64,000 bases of DNA from Thamnaconus septentrionalis (GCA_009823395.1 CM020510.1:11784273-11848272); one strand, 5' to 3'. Positions 25,029 to 36,660 are shown, counted from the stretch's first letter. Made by a program: numbers and translations. The notes: generated by a model from the sequence alone, not told the origin.

Positions 25029-27774
25029 CTAGTCGTCATCTGTTTTGCTTTTCTTTTTCTTCTTCTTCTTCTTACCACAACCTTCCACTACATCACCGTC
25101 CAGGCTGTCCATCGGTTCCAGTTTCACTGCGACCTCCGGCTCCGCCGTCATGCTGGGCTCCGAGCCCTGCTCCGCCTCCTCCCGCTGCTGCTCCCTGTCC
25201 CTCTTTTTCTTCTTCTTCTTCCTCTTCTCCTCCACTGGGCCACCTTCTTGGAGTTGCTGTTCGGCCTCAGTTCCGTCCTGAACCTCCACGGGTTCCACCT
25301 TTACCCCGTCCATCGCATCCTCTCCTTGCTCCACCTTGATCCGCTTCTCCTTCTTCCTCTTCTTCTTTTTCCTGCTCCCCTCTTCTTCCCCAGAGTTCAG
25401 CGTGGGGGTCTCGCTGCCAAAGGGGTAGAACCTCTGCTTCAGCCCCGGCGGTATGGACGGTGCCGGAGCAGCTGGGACGACCAGAGGAGCCTGGTTGGCG
25501 CTGGTGTCTCCGTAGCTCTCGCACACGTTCAGCAGGCCGGAAAACTTTGGGCCGAACACCACTTGACTTAACGAGTCTTTGTCGCTGGTGAGCAGGCAGA
25601 GATCCGCTGTGCCGTGGGTCGACCCCAGGATGCTGTAGATGTGCTGGCGGCTTCCAGTTTTGGCTCCCGCTCCAGCGGAAGGAACCTTCAGGGTCTTGAA
25701 ACCTGAGAGAGGCACCTGTACGCCCCTGAAACTGCATGGAAGGATGGAGAGCTTTGGTTAGACCAGTGTTTCTCAAAGTGGGGGGCGCAGAGTCACGTCT
25801 GGGGGGGCGCGAAACACCGGGCGGGAGGGAGATGGTCCTCCCCTTGGGAACTAATGTTTTCACGTCGGAATTTTTTCCACGGCGGAACAATTCACAAAAA
25901 GTGTTCAGTAGGTTGTAGCTAAGAAAAATGCTGCTCAGGTACACAGGATGGACAAATATTTGACAGGGACGAAAAGAAGAATTCAGGAGTCCGGCGGTGG
26001 CCAGTGTTCTTTGTTGTTGGCCACTTTTGGCTGTAGAATCGTTCCGCGAGCGATGGTGTCGTTCACGCCAGACTTGAAGCGGGGTGCACCTCCGCGGCCG
26101 CCTCGCGCCACGCAGCGATCGTTTCGGCGTCTGCTCTATTTTCTTTCTAATGCGCGAGCCGCAAGCAAAAAAGCCAGAGGACAATGAACAGTTTTCGAGC
26201 GCTGATAGAACGTAATCAAACACCTTTGCATCAGTACGTGATCTACGCCGCGATATTATGACTTAGCGCACGCCACGCTCAACGTCATCCAGTGTGGCAG
26301 GTAGAATATGTGATGTTGTCGCATGACTGATGTTGTTGATGTGGTCAATTTCATCAAAACAAGACCCCTGAAAGCGCGGCTATTCTCTGCACTTTGTGAG
26401 GAGATGGGAGCACAACATAAAGCTGTGTTGTTTCACAGGGAAGCCAGGATGGTGGATGTTACAAAAGTGGTTTGCCCAAAAAAGTTATTTGCACAGCAGA
26501 AAAGTGAAAGGGGTATTCTTGTTTAAAAAGTAATGTTCAGGATTTGATGTCACAAAGAGTGATTTGCTAAAGTTGTTTATTTGTACAAAATAAATGATTT
26601 CATAAATGAAGAGAAAAGTGAAATTAATGTGAAATTAATGTTCATGATAAAAAAAAAAGAATGTTAGTTTTGATGTCACAAAAAGTGGTGTGTCAAAGGT
26701 AAAACATTATTTGCACATTTATGTTGTTTCAGTGAATTTGAAAAAAACTAATTTTCTTCCTCAAAGGTGGGTGGGGCGTGACAGAGAAAGTTTGAGAACC
26801 ACTGCCCTAATGCCATGCAAGTCTATGGGGTCAAAAGTCAACTTTGTCCTAGAGACATGGGAGCACTTGCAGGTTCATCGGGATCCCTCAAGACACAGCC
26901 ACGTCAAATTTGGGGCTTCTAGCCCCATATGTTTTTGTTTTTTTTGGTGGGGGCACATGAAAAAAATTCTTCCTCCAAGGTGGGGCATGACAGAGAAAGT
27001 TTGAGAACCACTGGGTTAGACGTCAATCACTAAAGCCTGACAGGAAGGGATTGCAAACAATTACATGAAGTTGTTGGACTGCAGCTGTAAAGCTTCAGCA
27101 CGGTTTCTAAGTCAGTTTGAAATATTTTCCTACATGATTCTTCTCACTTGACACAACTTTGACAACAATTCATGCAAACACTAGAAAATGGTAAGAATCA
27201 TGACTGCATTAGAGATGCGAGACCAGGAGAAAATGTGTAGCTACCATTCTGGGTTGAAGCTAGCGGGAGCTTTAATGAGCCACAATTCTTTGTCCTTGTT
27301 CTTCAGACTTTCTGTCAGAGTGCTACTACACGGCCTGTGGCAGAAAGACACAAAATCCGCAGGACACTGGTACATGGTGGTCTTCTTGGCTGAAGGGGCA
27401 AGAAATGAAAAACAAACAAATTGTTATTGTTATTCATCTGATCAAGTCCCACAAAAACGGTTCCTACAGGACAAATAAAACACGCCTATTGATTTGTTTC
27501 CGCGTAAATGACAATTAAGACAGGGCTCTGTTACTCCGGGTTAAGTGCATCTAATGTAATATGTCGTGTACTGCGAATTGTTGGATTCCGACGCTGCATA
27601 TCCAAGCAAAACTGCCACGATGGTATCCAGTTGGTTCATACAGTTTAGCCGATTTGCTTCGAAACGATGAATGCGCGTGTACTTACTATCTGTTTCCATT
27701 GGCTGTTCGGTTGATTTCGAAGCAGGATTATCAGCATCATCCTCGCTCGACGAAGGCGATATGTCCCCTGGCAT
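25029..27774 (-). CDS. polr1g: RNA polymerase I subunit RPA34 (CD3EAP/PAF49), three coding exons
   Basis: Coding exons are 27687-27774, 27245-27389 and 25029-25731 (936 bp, 311 residues plus stop). The introns have GT-AG ends and phases that join cleanly. POLR1G is the metazoan counterpart of yeast A34.5; it pairs with POLR1E to form the TFIIF-like module of nucleolar RNA polymerase I. Family signatures are KELWLIKAPASFNPECF (63-79), then VPLSG (84-88), resembling human ELWLIQAPADFAPECF...VPLSG, and IPPGLKQRFYPFG (171-183), resembling IPPGLRPRFCAFG. The C-terminus is Lys-rich, with basic blocks near 199-209, 247-255 and 298-307, typical of this nucleolar protein. Three psi-K-x-E motifs (IKVE 209, VKVE 221, VKLE 280) are possible SUMO sites. 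At 311 residues it is shorter than human (about 510), mainly through fewer tail repeats. It is divergent to irf2bp1. Intron 2 hosts a hAT transposon. Confidence 0.93.
25948..26526 (+). pseudogene. Broken hAT transposase remnants
   Basis: Two separate frames remain. The one at 25948-26187 opens MDKYLTGTKRR, like the N-terminus of ZBED5-type transposase-derived proteins. The one at 26323-26526 contains VNFIKTRPLKARLFSALCEE and HKAVLFHREARMV, matching the conserved segment of the same family that normally continues into WLSRGKVL. Here that continuation is lost and the frame soon stops. The BED finger and most of the RNase-H-like catalytic region are missing, so no active transposase can be made. 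Confidence 0.75.
26739..27013 (+). repeat. Duplicated hAT 3' terminus
   Basis: The last about 60 bp of the element occur twice, at 26739-26804 and 26958-27013. Each has a run of A, TTCTTCCTC, GGTGGGGCRTGACAGAGAAAG and the terminal TTTGAGAACCACTG. About 150 bp of unrelated DNA separates them. Only the outer copy abuts the target-site duplication. Confidence 0.8.
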
Positions 27775-28300
27775 GATTTAATTTAAAACGAAAACTTTTC
27801 GACCAGAAACTAACAGTGAAACGAACGCATGGGAGCGTAGGGCGCACGTGCGACAACACGACACGAACTGTGACCTTTCATTACTTCACTTCCGCTCTAC
27901 AGTTTGTAGTTCCAACTCAGACACGGGAACAAGCTTGCATATGCCAACCACAGGGCAACAGGACTCCAACCCCCACAATGCACCTCCAAAGGTTACGTAA
28001 GGTTCCAGCGTCCATCTGAAAAGCAGTTGACAGCAGTCAAGAACAGGCCGAAGTGGGTAAACAAAACAATTCTATGAAGAAAGGGGTGCATATAACTTAG
28101 TATTTGTCTAGATTCGTACCCCAAGAATATGTATATATTTTTTCTAAGGTGATCTGAAATTCGTCGGTGCAGAAAATCTTCAGCGAAGCCAAGCCTCGCA
28201 CCTGTTCACGTAAATAGGTTAACGAGCTAACGTGTGCTAGCACGTTAGCAATCCAGCTGGCCCGTTGAACGGCGGAGCTTAGCCTGCTAGGTTAGCAGCC
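27775..28300. promoter_or_regulatory. Shared divergent promoter region of polr1g and irf2bp1
   Basis: The start codons of the two genes face away from each other 526 bp apart, a head-to-head arrangement typical of bidirectional promoters. No TATA box is obvious. A CACGTG E-box (27845-27850) and an ETS-type CACTTCCG (27887-27894) lie on the polr1g side, both common in promoters of ribosome-biogenesis genes. The remaining sequence presumably includes both 5' UTRs; transcription starts cannot be fixed from sequence. Confidence 0.6.
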
Positions 28301-30220
28301 ATGTCGTCCCCCTCCTCCTCCAGGCGCCAATGGTGCTACCTGTGCGACCTGCCAAAGATGCCCTGGACTGTGGTTTGGGACTTCAGCGAAGTCGTCTGCC
28401 GTGGCTGCGTCAACTACGAGGGAGCGAACCAGATTGAGTTTCTCATAGCGAGTGCGCGACAGTTGAAACGAACTCACGGGATGCAGGACGGCAACGTCAG
28501 GTCGCCCGGTCCATCTCCAAACAAACACGGCACGTCGGGCAGGGGAGACGCTGGGACAGAGGGCGGCAGGCCGCACGTCGAGCGTTGCGAGCGAGGGGGA
28601 AGAGGAGAGTCTGCGGGTTCGATTCGGGTACCGCCGAACGGGTTGCACCGCGATGGCCAGCCGCCACCCGAGGTCAACCGCCAGAGCCCCAGCGGCAGCC
28701 GGAGACCCATGTTGGGGGCCGCCATCCCTCCCAGCCTAGTGACTCAAAACATCGCCGGGATCCCGCATGGGTTACTCGCAAGCATGCCGGCCGGTATCAA
28801 CGCGAGGGCAGCCTCAATGAACAGCCACATGATTTTCCCCGCCCCGGTACTGGAGATGAGCCGCAGGCACCTCGGGATGGGCATCGCTCCCTTCATCACG
28901 CCAGAGCTGGAGCGGGAGCTGAGCTCGGTCCAGAACCAACCCAAAGCGCAGACGCTGGCCCACATCGCCGTGGCCGGCAGCAGTGCCAGCAAGAGTTCCG
29001 GGCTGCCGTCGTCATCTTCATCCATGGCCGGAGGCGTGAGTCAAACCAGCCCCAAGCCCGCGTCCTCCCCGGCCAGGCAGCCACGTCCCCTGGCCGCCCG
29101 CTCCGGAGGGGAGCCCCTGGGGTCCAGCTCCTCGGCGGAGGCAGCCACCACCGCTGCAGCGCTGCCACACAGCGGTGCCTCTGAGTTGGGGTCAGCCTCT
29201 GCTGTGAACCCCCATGCAGCTGGAAACACGCTGTCCTGCACCTTATGTCACGAAAGGCTGGAAGACACACATTTTGTCCAGTGTCCATCAGTGCCTGGAC
29301 ACAGGTTTGTGTTTTTACATGCTCTGATTCTTCTCTCTTTCAAGTTCTTGAGACATCTTATATTTGATTCCAAATGAACAAGCAGATAGATGCTATGTAC
29401 AATGTGCATGGAAATGTTTAAATAATTTTAAACTGACAGTACTCTTGTGCAGCGCTGTACGCTTACTTTTTTTTTAAGTGGTAGCATGGGTGCTAGCAAG
29501 CTTAAAAATTCAGTTGCACACCCAGGTGGGCAGTTAGGTAACATGTATATTGTGAAATTGATTTGAACCAGGAAATGTAGTTCCTATATAGTTAAATTTT
29601 GATTGATAGTATACACACAAAACTACAACTCCCATGGAGCAGTTGTACTAACAACGGACGGTTACTTTATATAGGTCAAAAGGTCAACCTAGTTTTCCCA
29701 CTTCATGATCATGTTCATGATGCCTGCCTGCCTGCGCAACTCATTGGCACATGTGTGAGTGGATACATATTTCTCTTCGCACAGGATGATTTTTATTCGC
29801 AAATGCGACGAAAACTGTCGCACTGTCCATACATAAAACACATCAAGTATTGAAATTTCAAATTTTTCGCCCTTCCCATAAGTGTTGACACACTTTGCAA
29901 TATCTATCTTCTCCATGCGCAGGTTCTGCTTTCCCTGCACCAGAGTGTACATCCAGAGCCGGCGGGGCGATGGGGAAGTGTACTGTCCCAGTGGGGAACG
30001 CTGTCCACTGGATAACTCCTCCAATAGCCCACCATGGGCCTTCATGCAAGGGGAAGTCTCAACCATTTTGGGCACAGGAGGCACAGGAGCGGCACCTTCT
30101 GCCGCATCTGCATCCGGGGCGGGACCTGGGCCGGCTCCCGCTGGTCCAGGTCCCGCCGGTGGGGGATCAACCAGCGGAGGCGGAGCGGATGTAACTGTCA
30201 AAAAGGAGAGAGAGACATGA
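28301..30220 (+). CDS. irf2bp1: Interferon regulatory factor 2-binding protein family member, probably IRF2BP1; two coding exons
   Basis: Exons 28301-29304 and 29923-30220 join in phase (1302 bp, 433 residues plus stop). Family members are nuclear co-repressors of IRF2. The N-terminal C4 zinc finger is clear (C12, C15, C33, C36), in [16 protein letters not shown]...CRGCVNYEG followed by ARQLKR. The C-terminal RING uses C313, C316, C328, H334, C337, C340, C356 and C362, including [19 protein letters not shown] and [12 protein letters not shown], then PWAFMQGE. The protein ends VKKERET, like VKKERDP in human. A Gly/Pro/Ala-rich insert (about 380-425) separates the RING from that tail. The middle is short and Ser-rich; at 433 residues it is well below human IRF2BP1 (584). 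A PEVNRQSP motif resembles IRF2BP2 and IRF2BPL. Paralogue choice rests mainly on the foxa3 neighbour; family membership is certain. Confidence 0.9.
29305..29922 (+). other. irf2bp1 intron inside the RING-finger coding region
   Basis: The 618-bp intron has a GTTTGT donor after CACAG and a CAG acceptor. The split codon gives Arg335, between the His334 and Cys337 zinc ligands. Reading on past the donor runs into a non-RING frame that ends at 29377, so splicing is needed for a complete RING. No repeat was recognised within it. Confidence 0.85.
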
Positions 30221-30675
30221 TGGCAACTTGCATGGAACCCAGAATCCAACACAGCAACAGGCAGGTCTACAGACATTTGTCCACTCGTGGCCATCTTTTG
30301 GAATTAGGCTTCAGAATAAAAAGAAACAGTTGTTCGTAAATAATTGCTCGCTTCAATATTTTGATGCAAATGTGCTAATCTGATACAGAAAAGCAGTTAA
30401 GTCAGGAACACACAGCTGAAATGCAGTGACAAATAATTTCCTGTTTTTTTTTTTTTGTTTTGTCCTTTCTCCACAGTTTTACTATGAAAAAAGGAGATGT
30501 CACCTCTGGACTAGCAAGTCATACAGGACAGAAGCTGCATAGCAACTCGGTGCAGAAACAGCCACGCCACAGGTCTTTTTCTGTCCTCATCACCATCCAC
30601 TTTTACTTCACTTCAGGCTGAAAGACTGATTGCCATCACCATAGCCCTTTTCTTTCAGAGTCAGACCTACCCCCC

Positions 30676-30678
<3 letters not shown>

Positions 30679-30717
<39 letters not shown>
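30679..30717 (+). repeat. CA microsatellite after a C run
   Basis: (C)8 followed by (AC)n of about 38 bp. Confidence 0.95.
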
Positions 30718-30718
<1 letters not shown>

Positions 30719-31525
30719 TTAAGCACCATTAAGTCTAAGAATTTCGACAGGACGAGAATGTGAAATTATTATTTTTATTGATAAATATGATTTTTATTTT
30801 TATTTTGTATTAAGAGCTCAACCTCCCAAATCTGGAGAACAATCAAAAATCTGACTTCAGAGAACAGCAGAGAAATGGAAATTGAGTTGGAAAAAAGAGC
30901 ACAACTTTACATAAAGACTGGAAGATGTAGTGAAACAGACTTTTAGCTTTGTAACTTCATGCTAAAAAAGAGGGAGCCAATTGACAGCTTTGTGAATTTA
31001 CTAGTAATTGTAAGGTTAAAATAATGGTCCGTGTCCAAGTTAGCACTATACCAGCTTGACTCATTTATCAGCTGGAAACAAGTGGATGAAGCAACAACAC
31101 AATGAGTGCAGTGATAATCAGTATTTACTTTGCAGTCCGAGAATGCACCTTAAAAAAGCAGTGGGGAAAATAATGTATTTTACTAATTTCAGGATTCACT
31201 GACTTTCAGGTCTACTGCACCTGATGAATGATGCCAGACAGAAGTCAGAAGAAAAAAAATAACAAAAAACAGTTTCTTTATAAAGACTTTTTACAAATTC
31301 CTAATGAATCTGTTCCCATTTGGATGATATCCAGCCATACACACTGAAAAAAGAAAAAAGAGAAAGCTTATTTTAACAAAACAACAACAAAAAAAACAAT
31401 ACCCGTATACATGTTGACAAAGTTTTGGTGTAAATGTATCTGATTTGGAACACAGCCTGTTTCTCTTCACAGAGGCGTAACAGTGAAAAGAAGCTCATCA
31501 GCAAACCCGACATTAAGGTTATAAT

Positions 31526-31663
<138 letters not shown>

Positions 31664-33341
31664 TAAAATGGATTCATTTGTTGAACTCACAGGAAGTAGC
31701 CATGACCCAGCACACTGTCGGTATGTTTTCTGGGGAATGCACTAAAAATTTGCCTTGACAAATCCTACACGGATGTCCTGACAGTAACTACGGTTGTTTC
31801 GTATCTGTTTTTTTCTCTGTCGTTGAACAAACTGCAGGTTGGCAGCGCACAGATGTAGAAGTCAAACTGTCGGTTTGGTAGTTGATTCAGATACATTTAA
31901 TTTTGTATCACACTCTGTAATATTTGCCCTTTTTAAATAAAAGGAGCAGCAGCCAACTTGGAATTTACACTTATGATGACATAATGTTCAAATTTTAAGG
32001 TCCAGACAGTTTTTGGGGAAGAATTTTGTTTTGTTTTGTACATATTATGACTGAACCTACCTGCAGACGCACAAATTCAGATTATTTTCCTCAAATGGAG
32101 ACGTCTCTCAATTAAAACTCTTTAAAGCTGAGAAACGAAGTGTTGAGACATTTCCCAGTTGTTGACGGCTTCACTTTGACTCAGAGAATTGCGAATGTTT
32201 TCGCCGCAGAAGCAGCCATTCGTCGTGTCGCCTCCACCAGCCGCAGAGACTATGTCTTGACTGTTTGTAAATGTCGCTGACAACGAGATCCAGCCCAGCC
32301 TACGCTTTACCCCGAATGTATATGAACAGATATCTATTGGTAGGCCTAGGAATATATTTTATACTAGAATGTTCAATGTTATATACGCTATAGATCTATT
32401 ATAGTATGTGTGTGCAATCTATTGGTCATTGTATATGCAAAAGGTTTGGAATAAGTAATTGAAAAACGATTACAAATCATCTCTCTTGTTGTGCTCAGAA
32501 AGCGAGAATCAACTTGAAAACACAGAAGTACTTCACTAATTTTAAAATTTGTCTCCTGGAGACAAATTACAAAATCAACTCTCTCCCCCAATCTGGCAGT
32601 TTTTCATTTTCACCTTCATGCAAAAGTCTCATTTACCTGGCCAGAGATTTCTGCAACCATCCAAAATCAGTAATAAATTTTGAGGAGGACTCTCTCTTTC
32701 TAGTGCTTTCTGTACTTGTCTGTGCAGTAACGCGTGTAAACCAAAGGTAAATTTATGCCCAAACTGAAGTTTTATTCTAAAAATATAGAATTGTGTATTT
32801 CTTAGCCAGGTCTCATTTTCTTTATCAGGCCCTCGAGTCTGCAGGTCATGTGATTCACTGTACCTGAAGGACGTCTCACAGAAAGGTCTAAACCATTGAG
32901 CAAAGACCTAAATAGGCCATCTATATTTAGAAATGGTAACACAGATCAGGTCTACTGTAGATATTTTAAAAGAAAAGTCTTTGAATAAGCGAAATTTATG
33001 TTTAATATGCACTGATATATCATGCAATCCCTTGTTAAGTGCCTTTTTAAAAAATGTTTACCGTCTTGTTTGTGTGTCTGGGAACCTCAGGGGAAGTCGG
33101 AGTGCAATGGCTTTTTTTATTGTCCAGTCATAGATTCACCTGACATTGTTTCCCCCTCAGTCGCCACCAGACAGCTCTTGCTTTTATCTGAAGCCAGTGC
33201 AAAGTCAGCTGACCATGTTTCTCTTTTTTGTCTTTCTTTTTTTTCTTTTCTGCATTGATGTTATTTTCTTTTATTGTGTCTTTTTTTTTTTTAGACCGGT
33301 TTAATTGCAGCTTCAAGTACAAAATAGAAACTAAGAATAAA

Positions 33342-36300
33342 ATGGAATGGAAACTGCTCGCTGTGATTCTTGTTTTCTCTTAAAGCTACACTCTCCCTTA
33401 TTAAAGCGTTGTAGGAAAGTAAATTAGATGTGACCATATTTGCGTTGACCAATAAAACTGCAGAGATCACAAAGTCCTTTGTCATGTTCAGTTTTTTCCC
33501 CCACTGGCAAAACAATGTGTGAAAGTGGGTTAGAAGCCACTAAAATCAATAGCTACTATTTATATTTACACACGAGGTCACCTTGTAGGTAGAGGACCAA
33601 ATTGTGTTGTGAAGATATGAGATCAAAGTGGAGCAGAAACAGCCATTGGCGGTAACATTTCAGCACTGACACACTTCTTTTTTGTGACCTTAATGTGGTC
33701 TCTTTAAAAAAAAAAAAAAACACGATGCAACACAAACAAAAACAAGCTTGTGTAAGCAGGCGACCTTCAACTCGTGTTCGTGATCCAGATTGCGGTGAAG
33801 CACCTCTGACCTTTAAAAATCACTTTGTGGAAGGATTTAAATCCATCTAGTGACGATGGTTGTGCGAGATGGGTCAGATTCGACCTGAAGTGATCTGAGA
33901 GGAACGAAGTCAACCTTCTTCCACGCAAGTGTTTTCTTTCCTTCGGCCACACGAGGACGCCGTGACCTCACTCTGAGACAGACCAGCGGTCGCTTTGCGC
34001 AAATTGTTGCAAAATACCTTCTTTTCTTTTTTTTATGTTTTTTCTTTTCTTTTTATTTATAATGATTAGGAGGGTGAATTTCCAACTTTTGTCACTTCTC
34101 TCCAAAATACATCCACTGTGGCCCTGGCAGGCGGATCGGTCGTTTCCTCCATTAGTGTCCGCTCATTACTGCCTATTGTTAAACCAATTATAGAGGTGTT
34201 AATAGACGGCGGAGGGCCCATTGGGATGAAAAACGGCCCGCAGAGAGAGGATGTGGCTGAATGTGAGTTGGGGGCGCTGGGAGTTGGGCTGAAATAAATG
34301 TTCCCACCACAGAGTGCCAGACTTGTTGCCTCAGCAGGTGCGAGAGAACGTCACGTTCACGCAGCACCCATTATCATTCTGAAATGTGCTACTTTAATTG
34401 GAACTACTGGCGTTCGTCTCAGCCGCACGGCTGAAGACAAACTTGGTCCATCCTGTGGAGACATAATGCGCTTTTCCAACACGATCCTGCAACCCCATGG
34501 GACATTTTCTGAGTTCGAACTAAAGCCGGACCGAATCCACAAAACCAGAAGCAGCTGAGAGAAACTTCTAATTGGTTGCAATCGCCACTTGTGACGTCTG
34601 GAGCACCTGCTAATCAGACTTGGAAAATTGGGAGGAAACACTCCAGTTCTTCAGCCAACAGGATCCTGCGCTGCGCACCTGACACATTCATTGAAAATTA
34701 CATGGAATACAAAAAATGATATGCATTATGATGTGCTCATGAAAGAACTTTCCAAACAATAATACGTATTTAAATGTCTGGGCATGTGATACAATGACTT
34801 TGAGGTTGCAAAAGTTCATTAAAAGGTCAAAAATCAAATTGAAACTTATTAAAAATGCTAAATTTGCAGGTTGTGCTTGTGAACATGAGTAGGACTATAG
34901 AACAATGTGGAAGCTTCTGTTGCCAGCAGAATATAACGAATGTGTGCAAGAGCAAACAAATACACTTTGTATGTTACAGCACAAAGTATATGTAGAATTG
35001 CATATGTTTGAACATATGTGTCTCACAGGCTCTTGGTAATTAATGAAAAGTCAAACTCTGGAAAAATATATGATTCACAGGGATTATGTCGCATATTCTC
35101 AATTTAGAGCCCTCGATGTATGAAAGGAAGACCCAAAACACTTTGGTATGCATTAACACTTGGTGGAACATTTCTCTGTCTCCTTATTGTTCACGATGGG
35201 CTCAATAATCTGCCATTCAATTCAGCTGTTGCCCTCTTTTATTTGCTCCCATCGTCATGACCGTTCGCTCAGCCTCGTCTGGTTTTGACGGAATACACCG
35301 GTTAGCCTTTGTGTCTTGCGCTGAACAATAAACAACAAACGTACGGCCACTCTGACGCTGCAATTTGGTTGCCAGTGATCCCGCAGAGGCAGGACGAAGA
35401 AAAAAAAATCACAAGCATAATTGGCTGATCTCATTACAGATGCAGAGGTGTTAGTTGATTGCACGTGTTAATCGACACCGTTTTACAAACAGGTGATAAT
35501 CGCTGAGCCTTTTAGAGGCTGAGGGCGTGCGGAGAGTGCGATGGACGAAGATGACTGCGTAGATTTTGCGCATATCGACAGCATTCGATGGTTTATCTCT
35601 GTAAGAAAAAAAAGAAGAAACAAAAGTACAAAGAAAAATGAAAGTAGACGGAAACTATCTTTTTCAGACGGACATTCTCGGCGTGCTGAGAGACCTTCCT
35701 GTTATTCCTCGTCTTCTTTGGACCTTTTTCTCCCCCCGCACCGTCTAATCCCGTCGACCGCCCGCCTGCGCATCAATTACATGTCCATTGAGCGGCCATT
35801 AATCAGAGGCATTGACATTCACGGGCCTCCGTCTGCGCCGCGGCCCGATGTGTATTCCAGCAGCACACTGGGGCCCAGGCCTCATGCATCACACCGGGAT
35901 TACATTATTTATTGTGTTGTGCATTGCGGCGGGTCTGTGGAGAGAAGAGAGATGAAGAGGAACTTTAAAAAAGAAAAAAAAAATCTGTGTCTGTCACACA
36001 ACCGATCCACATTTTTGTTGCGCATACGGGAAGAGTTCAACTGCAACAAGTCGGGGTTTGAATAGAAACGCGTCGGGATTCCCAACAATTATTTACTTTT
36101 TTTTTATTTCCCCTGCTGACGAGATTTTTTTTCTGTTGGTTCGGGGCCCAAGAAGTCTGTTTGAAAGTACCGTGGGAAGATTATCGGTTAATCTGCGGGT
36201 GAGGCTACTTTGGTGGGCCGCTGATTTGAGCCCCGATAACCTTCTTTTGATAGTCAAATATTTTCCTCGCGCTGTCGTGATTTTCTCTGGGAACATTTGA

Positions 36301-36660
36301 CTATCATCAGGCCAATATCTGAAATAATTCCGACGGTTGGGAAACAGAAAGGGCCAGGCCCTGGGAGAATGTGTGGAAATTAAAGTTACAGTAGTTGTAC
36401 TGTCACACCCACCCAGCCAATCAGAAGACGGTCTGAAGCTTGATAATTAAAAACTGTTTTATTATTATTTTCATTATTATTATTGTTATTACTATTTTTA
36501 CAATTTTATTTTATTGAACTAAAACTGAATTTGTATTTCTTTTTTTGTGATGAATTAAAGTTTTTCTCGCCCACTTTTCTTGCCATACTGAGAAATGAAT
36601 TTCCCTCATAACGCAAAAGAAAAGTCGAGGGAAATGAGCCGGATCGATGATGGTTTAGCC
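33342..36660. other. Region upstream of foxa3; no gene recognised
   Basis: A 174-codon open frame at 35541-36065 starts MDEDDCVDFAHIDS and is rich in Arg, Lys and Ser, with no recognised domain; a chance ORF is likely. The stretch 35740-35930 contains homeodomain-like CCATTAATCA and is more GC-rich than its flanks, so it could be a foxa3 cis-regulatory element. This is inference only. Confidence 0.4.

Larger units (their letters stand above)
25764..27013 (+). mobile_element. Internally deleted hAT transposon (ZBED5-like) in polr1g intron 2
   Basis: The element starts CAGTGTTTCTCAAAG and ends TTTGAGAACCACTG, imperfect terminal inverted repeats of the CAGTGGTTCTCAAA type seen in many hAT elements. 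It is flanked by a perfect 8-bp target-site duplication, GGTTAGAC, at 25756-25763 and 27014-27021, the hallmark length for hAT insertion. At 1250 bp it is far shorter than an autonomous copy and keeps only pieces of transposase sequence. The intact duplication argues for a fairly recent insertion. Its 3' end appears twice (see the separate entry). It lies in the transposon-plus orientation, antisense to polr1g. Confidence 0.9.

Noticed and set aside
25267..26223. 318-codon minus-strand frame overlapping polr1g exon 3
   Set aside because: It is out of phase with the polr1g frame, runs into the transposon in the intron and encodes no known domain.
28585..29184. 199-codon frame within irf2bp1 exon 1
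   Set aside because: Alternative-phase shadow of the GC-rich irf2bp1 coding sequence.
35541..36065. 174-codon open reading frame upstream of foxa3
   Set aside because: Basic, Ser-rich low-information sequence without a recognised domain; more likely non-coding upstream DNA of foxa3.
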